Shown here: positions 14,614 through 22,598 of the stretch, one piece after another
Layout: each line of letters opens with the position of its first letter
Numbering within the stretch: the stretch's first letter is position 1
NCBI GenBank assembly: GCA_043720875.1
Contig: JAYSRU010000175.1
Span: 1-33,789, forward strand
Direction: 5' to 3'
DNA: 33,789 nt
Source of the DNA: JAYSRU01 sp043720875
GTDB taxonomy: Bacteria > Bacteroidota > Bacteroidia > Flavobacteriales_D > Crocinitomicaceae
The notes under the pieces: generated by a model
What the model saw: only the letters and a program-made list of their open reading frames with translations
Told to the model about the DNA's origin: nothing
Databases searched by the model: none
Program-made: the position numbers and the translations under genes

Positions 14614-17340
14614 ATGAAATTTTTATTAGCAATCTCTACTTTTTTAATTTTTACTGCAAGACTTTCTGCTCAAGTTAACGTTTGCTTAGGTACAGATGTA
14701 ACGGTTTGTTCTGGTGTTTCAGTAAATATTAATTTGTGCCCACCTGCTGGCGCTATTCCTTATTTAAATGCAGATTCTTCTAGCGTGCTTGTACCTACTC
14801 CAAATTACATTACTGGTTTAACAGATGATGTATTTTCAGCTGTTCAAACCATAGGGTTCCCATTCACATTTTATGGCAATACGTACAATCAATTTATTGT
14901 TTCTTCGAACGGATATATAAGTTTTAATATTGCACAAGCAAGTGGGGGGTCTCCATGGTCTATTGGAGCGCCAATTCCTAGCCCGGCAGATCCAATGAAC
15001 ACAATTATGGCCGCTTGGTGTGATTTAAATCCTGCAATGTCTACAACAAATGTAATCGCTACAAAAACCTTAGGCGTAGCACCAAACAGAATTTGTGTTA
15101 TTGTTTGGCAAAATGTACCAATGTTTAGTTGTACTTCTCAAACTTTTACTTCTTCAATCGTGCTTCATGAAACAACTGGATTAATTGATATTGGGTTGAA
15201 TTGTATGACGACTTGTTTAGGATGGAATTCAGGCTCAGCGATACAAGGGGTTCACAACAGTACTGGAACAGTAGGAACGGCTACGCCTGGCAGAAATTTC
15301 CCTAATGTTTGGGCCGTTTCTCAAGATGGAAAGCAGTTTACGCCAACAGGAGCAACTTACACAGTTGCAACAATTCCTTTTGTTGCCTATGTAGTTCCAA
15401 ACAGTGTTACTTGGAATAATACCCTTGGTCAAACATTCGCCGGTCAACCTAATGGTTCACTTGCCTTAGCCGCGGCAACCATACCTTCAGGTACCACGGG
15501 GTACTTTGTTAATTATGCAGTTTCAAACCCAAATTGTGTTGGAGGTAATTTACCTTTAACTAGTGATACAACATTTATTACACGTGTTATTGTGAACGGA
15601 ACGATTTCCAATACACCGGATATTTGTTCAAGCCTTGTGGGTACGGCAACTGTTGTTCCAACTCAAGGAACAGCTCCATTTACATTCTTATGGACGGGTG
15701 GGCAAACAACTGCCACAGCGGTAGGATTGGGTTCTGGCATCAAAACATGTGTAATTACGGATGCATCTGGTTGTACAAAAACATTAACAACTACGCTGTT
15801 AGACAATCCAGTGAATGTAACTGCGACAGGGACTTTAGTTTCGTGTCCTGGAGGTGCAAATGGTACGGCAACAGCTTCTGTTTTACCAGTTATTCCAGGT
15901 ACAACTTTCAGTTGGTATGATGGTGGCGGACAAACAACACAAACTGCGGTTGGTTTATCTGCAGGCATTTATCACGTTGCTATTCTAACTCCTGCGGGAT
16001 GTATGGATACAGCAGCGGTAACAATAACTGAAATTCCTGGAATGGTAATAACGTTAGTGAGTTCAACAGATGTAACTTGCAATAGCGGATCTGATGGAAT
16101 AGTAAGTGTAAACGTTACGCTCGGAACGGGTCCATATACTTACGCTTGGGACAATACAACACAAACTACCAATCCTGCAACAACGTTACCAACAGGTGCA
16201 CAAATTGTTACGGTAACTGATGCAAATGGTTGTATTAAGACATTTACACAAACAATTGGCCAACCACCTGCATTGAATATCAACGCAATATCTCCTTTAC
16301 AAACTATATGTGAAGAGGCAGATGTTGATCTTGGAGCAACGGGGACAGGTGGAAGTTCACCTTATATCTTTACATGGTTGTTGAATAACCAAGTGGTTGG
16401 AACAGAAGATAGTATTACAATTCCAACAACTTTACCAGTTGGGAATTATTGCTTGGTTTTAACGGAACAGTGTGGTTCGCCAGCAGATACATTGTGTACT
16501 ACAGTTGTTTGGCCTGCCGATATTGCACCTAGTTTTTTAACAACGTTTCAGGTTTCACCTTATGGTGCTGGAACTTGTGTGCCAACGGATCTTAAATTCT
16601 GGAATACTTCTCCTTCAACTGAAATTGCAACAATTGCTTGGGATTTTGGCGATAGTAATGATGCCTTAGCTGCTTTTGGAGACACAGTAACTAATGTTTA
16701 TTTGAATCCTGGTTTGTATGATGTTAAATTAACACTTACCTCTATCTATGGATGTGTTTATGATAGCACTTTCACAAATTATGTGGAGGGTTATGCAATA
16801 CCTGATGCTAGTTTTGGAATGAGTTCAAGCCCAACTACTATTTTCGAAACAGATATTCGCTTGGTGGATGTTAGCAGCAACAACGCTGTTTCTTGGAATT
16901 GGAGCATTCCTGGCGCTACTCCTAGCTCTAGCAATGAGACTAATTTCTGGGTAAAGTATCCAGAAGGTGTTATTGCTGATTATCCTGTTACTTTAATCGT
17001 TACGACTATTCATGGATGTAAGGATACCGTGACAAAACTTGCGATAGTTAACAATGACATTTTGTTTTATGCTCCTAACTCTTTCACGCCAGATGGAGAT
17101 GAGTTTAATCAAAAATGGGAATTTTCTCTTGCTGGAATTGACGCAACAGATTTCGAATTAATCATTTATAATCGATGGGGTCAAGTGATTTGGGAAACAC
17201 GTGATGTTACTGTTGGTTGGGACGGAACGTTCAATGGTAAAATTGTTGAGCTGGGCACATACAATTGGAAGTCAACATTTAAAGACATTAACACGGATAG
17301 ACGTTACCAATTTACTGGAAGCATTAATGTCTTGAAGTAA
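14614..17340 (+). CDS. SprB-repeat/PKD surface protein with gliding-motility (type B) T9SS C-terminal domain
   Basis: A 908-residue cell-surface or secreted protein. The signal peptide is about 20 residues, ending SAQ. The N-terminal 300 residues contain a FYGNTYNQFIVSSNGYISF segment, as in nidogen-like or similar beta-sandwich modules. Three SprB-type repeats follow at about residues 332-400, 410-475 and 480-549, each with a CxxxxxG start and a final V/I-T-D/P-A-x-GC motif (TDASGC, TPAGC, TDANGC). A PKD domain (IAWDFGDSND, then NPGLYDVKLTLTS) lies near 672-725, and a second PKD-like unit runs to about 805. The last 95 residues (FYAPNSFTPDGDEFNQ, IIYNRWGQVIWE, GWDGTFNGK, GTYNWK) are a textbook CHU_C/gliding-associated domain. 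It should be exported by Sec, then by T9SS, and fixed to the surface. SprB repeats occur in gliding adhesins, but this protein is much smaller than SprB. Confidence 0.92.
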   Translation: MKFLLAISTFLIFTARLSAQVNVCLGTDVTVCSGVSVNINLCPPAGAIPYLNADSSSVLVPTPNYITGLTDDVFSAVQTIGFPFTFYGNTYNQFIVSSNGYISFNIAQASGGSPWSIGAPIPSPADPMNTIMAAWCDLNPAMSTTNVIATKTLGVAPNRICVIVWQNVPMFSCTSQTFTSSIVLHETTGLIDIGLNCMTTCLGWNSGSAIQGVHNSTGTVGTATPGRNFPNVWAVSQDGKQFTPTGATYTVATIPFVAYVVPNSVTWNNTLGQTFAGQPNGSLALAAATIPSGTTGYFVNYAVSNPNCVGGNLPLTSDTTFITRVIVNGTISNTPDICSSLVGTATVVPTQGTAPFTFLWTGGQTTATAVGLGSGIKTCVITDASGCTKTLTTTLLDNPVNVTATGTLVSCPGGANGTATASVLPVIPGTTFSWYDGGGQTTQTAVGLSAGIYHVAILTPAGCMDTAAVTITEIPGMVITLVSSTDVTCNSGSDGIVSVNVTLGTGPYTYAWDNTTQTTNPATTLPTGAQIVTVTDANGCIKTFTQTIGQPPALNINAISPLQTICEEADVDLGATGTGGSSPYIFTWLLNNQVVGTEDSITIPTTLPVGNYCLVLTEQCGSPADTLCTTVVWPADIAPSFLTTFQVSPYGAGTCVPTDLKFWNTSPSTEIATIAWDFGDSNDALAAFGDTVTNVYLNPGLYDVKLTLTSIYGCVYDSTFTNYVEGYAIPDASFGMSSSPTTIFETDIRLVDVSSNNAVSWNWSIPGATPSSSNETNFWVKYPEGVIADYPVTLIVTTIHGCKDTVTKLAIVNNDILFYAPNSFTPDGDEFNQKWEFSLAGIDATDFELIIYNRWGQVIWETRDVTVGWDGTFNGKIVELGTYNWKSTFKDINTDRRYQFTGSINVLK

Positions 17341-17357
17341 AATACATTTTTAATTTT

Positions 17358-17392
17358 AAAAGCCGTTCTCAAATTTTGGGAACGGCTTTTTT
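17358..17392 (+). terminator. Rho-independent terminator after the type B T9SS gene
   Basis: An 11-base-pair perfect stem AAAAGCCGTTC/GAACGGCTTTT (17358-17368 with 17380-17390), extended by two pairs towards a short loop, is followed by T residues. It begins 18 bases after the stop. From here to 17605 I see no gene, RNA or repeat. Confidence 0.9.
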
Positions 17393-17605
17393 GTGGATTG
17401 TATTCTCCAACACCCAAACAATGCGCCTGCATGCGTTTCAAAATTTTCTCCTAATTGTTTCACATTGAGTTAACAATATCAGCTGGTCTTCTAGCTTTCA
17501 TTTGATTGAGTTGCACAATAAGTATAGACAATAGGGGGCAATATACAATACATTATATCACGTTGGTTTGCCCAAAGATGAATCACGAAATTACCAGCCA
17601 ATAGG

Positions 17606-17635
17606 TTTTTGCCTTGATTTAATGGAGTATCTTCG
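17606..17635 (+). promoter_or_regulatory. Promoter of the DUF3109 gene
   Basis: TTTTTG (17606-17611), a 16-base spacer, then TATCTTCG (17628-17635), 14 bases before the ATG. The -7 octamer is identical to the one before ppiD. Confidence 0.5.
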
Positions 17636-17649
17636 CAAAAAATATTATT

Positions 17650-18243
17650 ATGTTAGTTGGAATTCAGGATAAAATTGTTTCATTTGATTTGTTTGAAAAA
17701 CGATTTGTATGCGACTTAAGTGCTTGTAAAGGAGCCTGCTGTATAGAAGGAACAGGTGGAGCTCCGATATCTATGGAGGAAATCGACATTTTGGAAGGCG
17801 AGTTGGATAAAATAAAGCCCTTTATGCTTCCTGAGGGAATTGCAGCTGTTGAGGAGCATGGTGTTTTTTACATGGAAGATGCTACTGAAGCGTCTGTTAC
17901 CTTGCTGGAGAATGAAGCATGTGCCTTTATAGTTTATGACGATCAAGGAATTGCTAAATGTGCTATTGACAATGCGTATAGAGCTGGGGTTACTGAATTT
18001 AAAAAGCCCATTTCTTGCCATTTATACCCAATTCGAGTTACAAAAACTCCAACCATGGAAGCGTTGAATTTTCACACATGGGATATTTGTAAGCCTGCAT
18101 GTGATTGTGGGACAAAGCTCAATGTGAAAGTGTTTAATTTTTTAAAAGAACCCCTAATTCGAGCATATGGTCAAGAGTTCTATGATGAGATGGTTGCCGT
18201 TGAAAGGGAATTAACTGGCGAAGGATTTTTGGGAAAGGATTAG
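17650..18243 (+). CDS. DUF3109 family cysteine-rich protein
   Basis: A 197-residue, probably cytoplasmic protein with no signal peptide. It carries ten cysteines in a pattern of the DUF3109/YkgJ zinc- or iron-binding group: Cys21, 26, 30 and 31 (VCDLSACKGACC), Cys91 and Cys104, Cys123 (KPISCHLYPIRV) and Cys147, 151 and 153 (DICKPACDC). The ACKGACC and SCHLYP motifs are family hallmarks. The cysteines suggest a bound metal or metal cluster; the reaction is unknown. It is flanked by its own promoter-like boxes and a bidirectional terminator, so it is monocistronic. Confidence 0.88.
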   Translation: MLVGIQDKIVSFDLFEKRFVCDLSACKGACCIEGTGGAPISMEEIDILEGELDKIKPFMLPEGIAAVEEHGVFYMEDATEASVTLLENEACAFIVYDDQGIAKCAIDNAYRAGVTEFKKPISCHLYPIRVTKTPTMEALNFHTWDICKPACDCGTKLNVKVFNFLKEPLIRAYGQEFYDEMVAVERELTGEGFLGKD

Positions 18244-18391
18244 GATAAGTTAATTGTCGAGTGCAATAATATGAATTCTAAATTAACGGTAGGACAAAAG
18301 GGACTTGACGAGGTGCTATTTTCCTGAACTCCTCTCATGTTAGACCGCGATACTTGTGTCTCATTAAATTAAAATCAAATTGTATTAAATC

Positions 18392-18425
18392 AAAAAAGGC
18401 GCTCGTCAATTGACGGGCGCCTTTT
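18392..18425. terminator. Bidirectional terminator between the DUF3109 and Omp28-like genes
   Basis: A long inverted repeat, AAAAGGCGC-T-CGTCAA / TTGACG-G-GCGCCTTTT, with one G-T position, has an A run on the left (18392-18397, a U run for the minus strand) and TTTT on the right. It lies between the convergent stops at 18243 and 18448 and can serve both genes. The remaining 150 bases before it show nothing convincing. Confidence 0.85.
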
Positions 18426-18447
18426 CCAAATCTATTTGTTTATAAGA

Positions 18448-20286
18448 TTACTTGCTGATTGTAACATGTTTTGTAGAAACCAAAGTTCCGTTAGAAACAG
18501 TTACTAAGTAGTTACCGTTAGCAAGAGTTGAAACAGGTACAGCAATCGCTTGTGTTCCGTTCGCATCTGTAATAACTGTAGTACTTGCTACACGACCAGT
18601 TAAGTCATTAACTGTAATTGTGTAGTTACCACCTTTAGCATCAAAATTAACATTCAATACATCAGTAGCTGGATTAGGATAAACTTGTAATGTAGAAACT
18701 TCATTGTCAGAAAGACTTGAAGCAGCCATATTAATGTTATCTACATAAAGGTTGTTTCCATATGCACTTGTAGCAACAAATTTGACAAACACTTTGTTAG
18801 AAGAAGCAACAGATGATAAATTTACTGTTTCGTTTCTCCATTGTGAAGGTAATGTTGGAGTAAATCCTGTTGTACTCAAAGGACCAGTTGCTAAAGTAGC
18901 GCCTGACTTAGTATACAAAGTTGTCCAAGTTGATCCACAGTTAGTAGAAACTTTAACTTCTAATTTATCTAATTCTGCAGCATATTGAATATAAGCAACA
19001 TCAAACGTCATATTAGTCATAGTTGGGTTTGCAGTCATATCCATTGGAGGCAACATCATATCCGAAGTTGATCCAGCTGGTAAGTTGTAATTATCATATT
19101 TAGCAGAACCACCGTTAGCTGTAGAACGAATCCAAGGGTTAGCACCTGTGACAGTATAACCAGCATAAGGGAAAGTTGCAACACTGAAGTTTTGAGCAAC
19201 TGCAGTACCTGAACCAGCAGCAGTAAATACTGAGAAAGTTGTAGAATACAATCCAACTGGACTCATTGCTGTAACACCATTAATGTTTTGCATCCATACT
19301 TTAAGTGTATGTGATCCAGCAGCAATACCTGTCATGTTAGGCAAAACAAAAGGAGTTTGACCACCAACAGCAATTGCAGCACCTGTATATGGTGTAGACA
19401 TAGCTGTTAAGTTATCTATTTGGTAGTAAACGTTTGCAGTTGAAATTGCATTGTTCCCTTGATTTTTCAAAGTAGCACTAACACCATTTAAGAAGTCAAC
19501 ACAAGAAAAAGGAGTAACGTTTGCTAAAGCAGTAACTTTACCAGCGCTAACAATAGCAATTGGTTGAGAGATACCTGCTTGGTGAACTTCCTTAGAAGTA
19601 CCACCATCTTCTTGAATAAATCCAACAAATGCAATTTCACCTAATTCATAAATATATGAAGGAATTGCTAAATTGAAATTAAGCGTTTGTGTTTGTCCAA
19701 TTGTCCAAGTTGCAGCAATTGCTGTACCTGTTGCGTCTGGATACATTTTACGTACAACGTTGTGAAAAACAGTTTCTCCGTTTGATCCTGGAGGTGTAGC
19801 AAATGTAATTTCCTTTTCAGTCATCGCTAAACGAAACTTTAATGTAGTTCCTGTAAGTGCTGCAACTGCTGTAATATTTGCTGTTACGAATACTGAATCA
19901 TAATCTGCAGAAAAAGTGTGTGTAATTGCTAAAGTGTACGGTGAAGGAACAGCGAAACGCGCATCAATTGACCCTTGAGAAATCGCAACATCTGCACCAT
20001 CTTCGCGTGAATCTGGAACTCCAGAAATATTGTAGTAGGTTACGCGAGCACCCGGATCTGCAGCGTTTTGTGCATTCATAGGGTCAACTCCTGGCCAGCT
20101 TGTTTGGTACTTAATTGAAACTGCTTTGTTAGGATTTGCATCCATTAATGCAGTGTAGGCAGGGTTTTGTGAAGCACATGGCCCACAGCTTGCTTGAGAA
20201 AAACGCTCCTCAAGAACTAATCTAGTTTGTGCATTAGCTGCAAAGCCTGACATCAAAAGAGATACAAATAATAGATTTTTTTTCAT
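18448..20286 (-). CDS. Omp28-like thioredoxin-fold protein with type A T9SS sorting domain
   Basis: A 612-residue secreted protein. I place the start at the ATG at 20286 (MKKNLLFVSLLMSGF): it begins a clean signal peptide ending ANAQ, and the alternative ATG 21 bases upstream falls inside the -7 promoter box. The region just after the signal peptide (VLEERFSQASCGPCASQNPAYTAL) matches the Omp28-related family and holds a CGPC motif at Cys34-Cys37, the same as in thioredoxin. The middle part is Ig/CARDB-like and beta-sandwich in character. Residues near 535-612 form a type A T9SS sorting domain (LQVYPNPATDVLNV, LTGRV, GNYLVTVSNG). It should be surface-exposed or released. A redox role is suggested by CGPC but not shown. 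Confidence 0.88.
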   Translation of the reverse strand: MKKNLLFVSLLMSGFAANAQTRLVLEERFSQASCGPCASQNPAYTALMDANPNKAVSIKYQTSWPGVDPMNAQNAADPGARVTYYNISGVPDSREDGADVAISQGSIDARFAVPSPYTLAITHTFSADYDSVFVTANITAVAALTGTTLKFRLAMTEKEITFATPPGSNGETVFHNVVRKMYPDATGTAIAATWTIGQTQTLNFNLAIPSYIYELGEIAFVGFIQEDGGTSKEVHQAGISQPIAIVSAGKVTALANVTPFSCVDFLNGVSATLKNQGNNAISTANVYYQIDNLTAMSTPYTGAAIAVGGQTPFVLPNMTGIAAGSHTLKVWMQNINGVTAMSPVGLYSTTFSVFTAAGSGTAVAQNFSVATFPYAGYTVTGANPWIRSTANGGSAKYDNYNLPAGSTSDMMLPPMDMTANPTMTNMTFDVAYIQYAAELDKLEVKVSTNCGSTWTTLYTKSGATLATGPLSTTGFTPTLPSQWRNETVNLSSVASSNKVFVKFVATSAYGNNLYVDNINMAASSLSDNEVSTLQVYPNPATDVLNVNFDAKGGNYTITVNDLTGRVASTTVITDANGTQAIAVPVSTLANGNYLVTVSNGTLVSTKHVTISK

Positions 20287-20304
20287 GATATAAATTTTAT
20301 GTAA

Positions 20305-20336
20305 CAAATGTATATGGATGAAAGCTACTTTCCAAA
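20305..20336 (-). promoter_or_regulatory. Promoter of the Omp28-like gene
   Basis: On the minus strand TTTG (20333-20336), 20 bases, then TACATTTG (20305-20312), a perfect match to TAnnTTTG. It lies 18 bases before the ATG at 20286. It overlaps the upstream in-frame ATG at 20307, which rules that start out. Confidence 0.65.
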
Positions 20337-20409
20337 GATAATCTATCTTTATTTTATGAATTGCATAACATATTATTGGAAAGCTAAAATTCTAAATAGG
20401 CAAGTGGCG

Positions 20410-20862
20410 TTAAAAATACAGCCTACCATTTACCCATTCTGGATCTAGACTTGCATTATTTTTTTTGTAAAAGTTTAGTGCTGGCTCGTTCCATGCTAAA
20501 ACTTGCCAATCCATGCGCTTGACATTTCTTCTTTTGGCTTCGGCAACTACGGCGTCAAAAAGTAATTGACCTAATCCTTGACCTCGATAACGCTCGTCTA
20601 CTAAAAAATCTTCCAAGTAAAGTGTTTTGCCTTTCCACGTAGAATATCCAGTAAAGTATAAAGCGAAACCTATAACCTCTTGTTGATCTTCAAGTACCAT
20701 ACAATCAAATATTTTTGATACACCGAAACCATCTTCAGTTAATTGTTCAACCGTGTTGATAACTGCGTCAGGCTCTTTTTCATAGGTTGCCAATGCTTGT
20801 ATCAGATTTAATACTGCTGGCATATCACTTTCACATGCCGTTCTTAAGTTAAAATTACTCAT
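20410..20862 (-). CDS. GNAT family N-acetyltransferase, diamine acetyltransferase-like
   Basis: A 150-residue cytoplasmic acetyltransferase, last gene of the TPR/barrel operon with a 3-base gap after the barrel gene. The acetyl-CoA loop is R-G-Q-G-L-G at residues 93-98, preceded by the beta-4 strand LYLEDFLVDERYR. The WQVLAWNEPALNFYKKNNAS stretch at 119-138 resembles spermidine/spermine (SSAT-like) acetyltransferases. It transfers an acetyl group from acetyl-CoA to an amine; polyamines or a diamine are likely by resemblance, but the substrate is not proven. Its link with two envelope genes is unexplained and may just reflect operon packing. No clear terminator is seen after it. Confidence 0.88.
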   Translation of the reverse strand: MSNFNLRTACESDMPAVLNLIQALATYEKEPDAVINTVEQLTEDGFGVSKIFDCMVLEDQQEVIGFALYFTGYSTWKGKTLYLEDFLVDERYRGQGLGQLLFDAVVAEAKRRNVKRMDWQVLAWNEPALNFYKKNNASLDPEWVNGRLYF

Positions 20863-20865
20863 ACT

Positions 20866-22593
20866 TTAAAATCTAAAAGTAATTCCACCGAATGCCTGAA
20901 TTCCAATAACTTGGTAATTTAAATAGCGCTTGTAGCTCTGGCTTGCCAAATTATTAAGTTGTAAAAATGCTGAAACACGCTTGCTGTAACGATATTCTAA
21001 TCCTAGGTTGATATCTGCAAATGTGCCTAATGGCAATGCAAACTGTCCATTTTCCTTAATACTTCCTGAAAGGTCACTGTAAACTTGTGCTTTCCTTCCG
21101 GCTTCAACAGTGGCATCTAAGTTTATAATAAACTTATTATATAAATTGTAACTACCACGGGTAACGATCCGCACAGACGGTAAGTTCCAGGCATAAATAT
21201 TTGTTCGTGCAGTATAACTATATAATTGCACGATTCCGTCAATTTTTATTTTTTCATTCAGCTGATAACTAAGTGAGCCATCAAAAGCTGCGATGTTTAT
21301 AGTATCATAAACTACCCTAAATTGATTGTTACGCGAAGTAACCAATGTATCGGTTACGAATAGTGGTTTGTTTTTGTTAATTGAAAAACTTCCGCTGAGG
21401 TTGAAAGAGATTCTTCGTGAAATGGTTCCCTTAAGTCCTCCGTACAATTCGGCAGTTTTACTTTCACTTCGTACAATAGAGCCTGGCAACAGGTATGGAT
21501 TCATGTCAACTAAGCCCTTAAAAGAATGTTGCTTCAATCCACCACGAATTCCAACATAAGGAACTAAAATGTCATTGAACAAAGAATATTTAACCTCTGC
21601 AACAGGATAAATGTAAGCTTTAGCAAATGTTCCTGCGTCAACATTCAAGCTTAAACCAAGTACCGCCTTTAGTCTAAAATCTCTGGTTTGCGTTACGATG
21701 TGTGGATGTAAAGTTATTACGGTGCTTTTAATAAGCAGTCCGCTATCTAAACTTGGTAATACTGAATCTCTAATTCCATACTTGTATTGATTGTGATTGA
21801 TGCTAAAGTCAGCTCTAAATGTATTGTTATCCATTTTATACCACCATTGTGTATTTAGCGCCACGTGATCTTCTTCAGCTCTCCATTGTTTTAGTATTGG
21901 ATCAGTTTGTTTCCGTGTTGAAAAGTGTGAATATCCCCCTTCGATGATAAAATTTAGGTTCAAACTGTCTAATTCTTCGGATAAAAATCTACCATTAATT
22001 CCAAAATTAGTATAGCGCTGTGCAATACTGTCTTTTTTCGTTTTGGGTGCTTCAAAACCATAATATTGCAAGCCTTGTGAACCGTAGAAGATATCTCCAC
22101 GTAAACGATAGTCTCGAACATTGTACCCACCAAGAATCGAAGCTGTGGTTTTATCATAACTAGATGGCGCAAATTTCTTTAAATTTCCAGTTGCACTATT
22201 ATGCTTGGCGTTCGCACCCCAAAACCATTTGCGTGATCTCGTTTGATTATAATATAATTCACCAATTGGCATTATTCCACCACCAATTCCACCACCCACT
22301 CCAAGCTTGGCATAACCACGGTAAAGTTGACTTAATTTGTCATTCATTTTTATGGTTGAAGGTGTTATTTTTTGAATAACAATTGGAATTTCCTTAGTAA
22401 CGTTCAATAAGGGGTAAGAAACCACTTGCGCAGGTTTTATTGAATCAGGTGAGCTTGGTTGTTCGGAAATACGGTAAGCCGGTTCTAAAATTCGTTTGCC
22501 ACTTGAGGTTAAATTTATTTCTTCTCCATTTCCCTGTGCGAAAGTACTTAGGTTTACCATCGCCATTATCGCTATTGTTAGTTTGATTTTCAT
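20866..22593 (-). CDS. Outer-membrane beta-barrel protein, TonB-receptor-like but without a visible plug
   Basis: A 575-residue protein with a signal peptide of about 19 residues (ending TFAQ), a proline-rich stretch to residue 75, then alternating beta-strand patterns with aromatic girdles to the C terminus, which ends in GITFRF with the terminal Phe expected of BAM substrates. The C-terminal part (LGLEYRYSKRVSAFLQLNNLASQSYKRY) resembles the last strands of TonB-dependent receptors. I see no carboxypeptidase-like domain, TonB box or plug before the barrel, and the length is short for a receptor, so it is more likely a plugless barrel related to them. The gap after the TPR gene is 5 bases. 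It may work with that protein in the outer membrane. Confidence 0.8.
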   Translation of the reverse strand: MKIKLTIAIMAMVNLSTFAQGNGEEINLTSSGKRILEPAYRISEQPSSPDSIKPAQVVSYPLLNVTKEIPIVIQKITPSTIKMNDKLSQLYRGYAKLGVGGGIGGGIMPIGELYYNQTRSRKWFWGANAKHNSATGNLKKFAPSSYDKTTASILGGYNVRDYRLRGDIFYGSQGLQYYGFEAPKTKKDSIAQRYTNFGINGRFLSEELDSLNLNFIIEGGYSHFSTRKQTDPILKQWRAEEDHVALNTQWWYKMDNNTFRADFSINHNQYKYGIRDSVLPSLDSGLLIKSTVITLHPHIVTQTRDFRLKAVLGLSLNVDAGTFAKAYIYPVAEVKYSLFNDILVPYVGIRGGLKQHSFKGLVDMNPYLLPGSIVRSESKTAELYGGLKGTISRRISFNLSGSFSINKNKPLFVTDTLVTSRNNQFRVVYDTINIAAFDGSLSYQLNEKIKIDGIVQLYSYTARTNIYAWNLPSVRIVTRGSYNLYNKFIINLDATVEAGRKAQVYSDLSGSIKENGQFALPLGTFADINLGLEYRYSKRVSAFLQLNNLASQSYKRYLNYQVIGIQAFGGITFRF

Positions 22594-22598
22594 ATGGC

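Noticed and set aside
15624..15968. Overlapping ORFs on both strands within the SprB-repeat region
   Set aside because: They arise from the Thr/Gly/Ala-rich repeat codons of the real gene and carry no domain signature.
17393..17605. Small RNA or decayed gene in the longest intergenic gap
   Set aside because: No long reading frame, stable hairpin or tRNA-like fold can be seen by eye beyond the flanking terminator and promoter.
18271..18327. 18-codon ORF after the DUF3109 gene
   Set aside because: It has no recognisable product and no promoter or ribosome-binding site. Its length is expected by chance.
20287..20307. Upstream ATG of the Omp28-like gene
   Set aside because: It lies within the TACATTTG -7 box, and the signal peptide begins at the next ATG.
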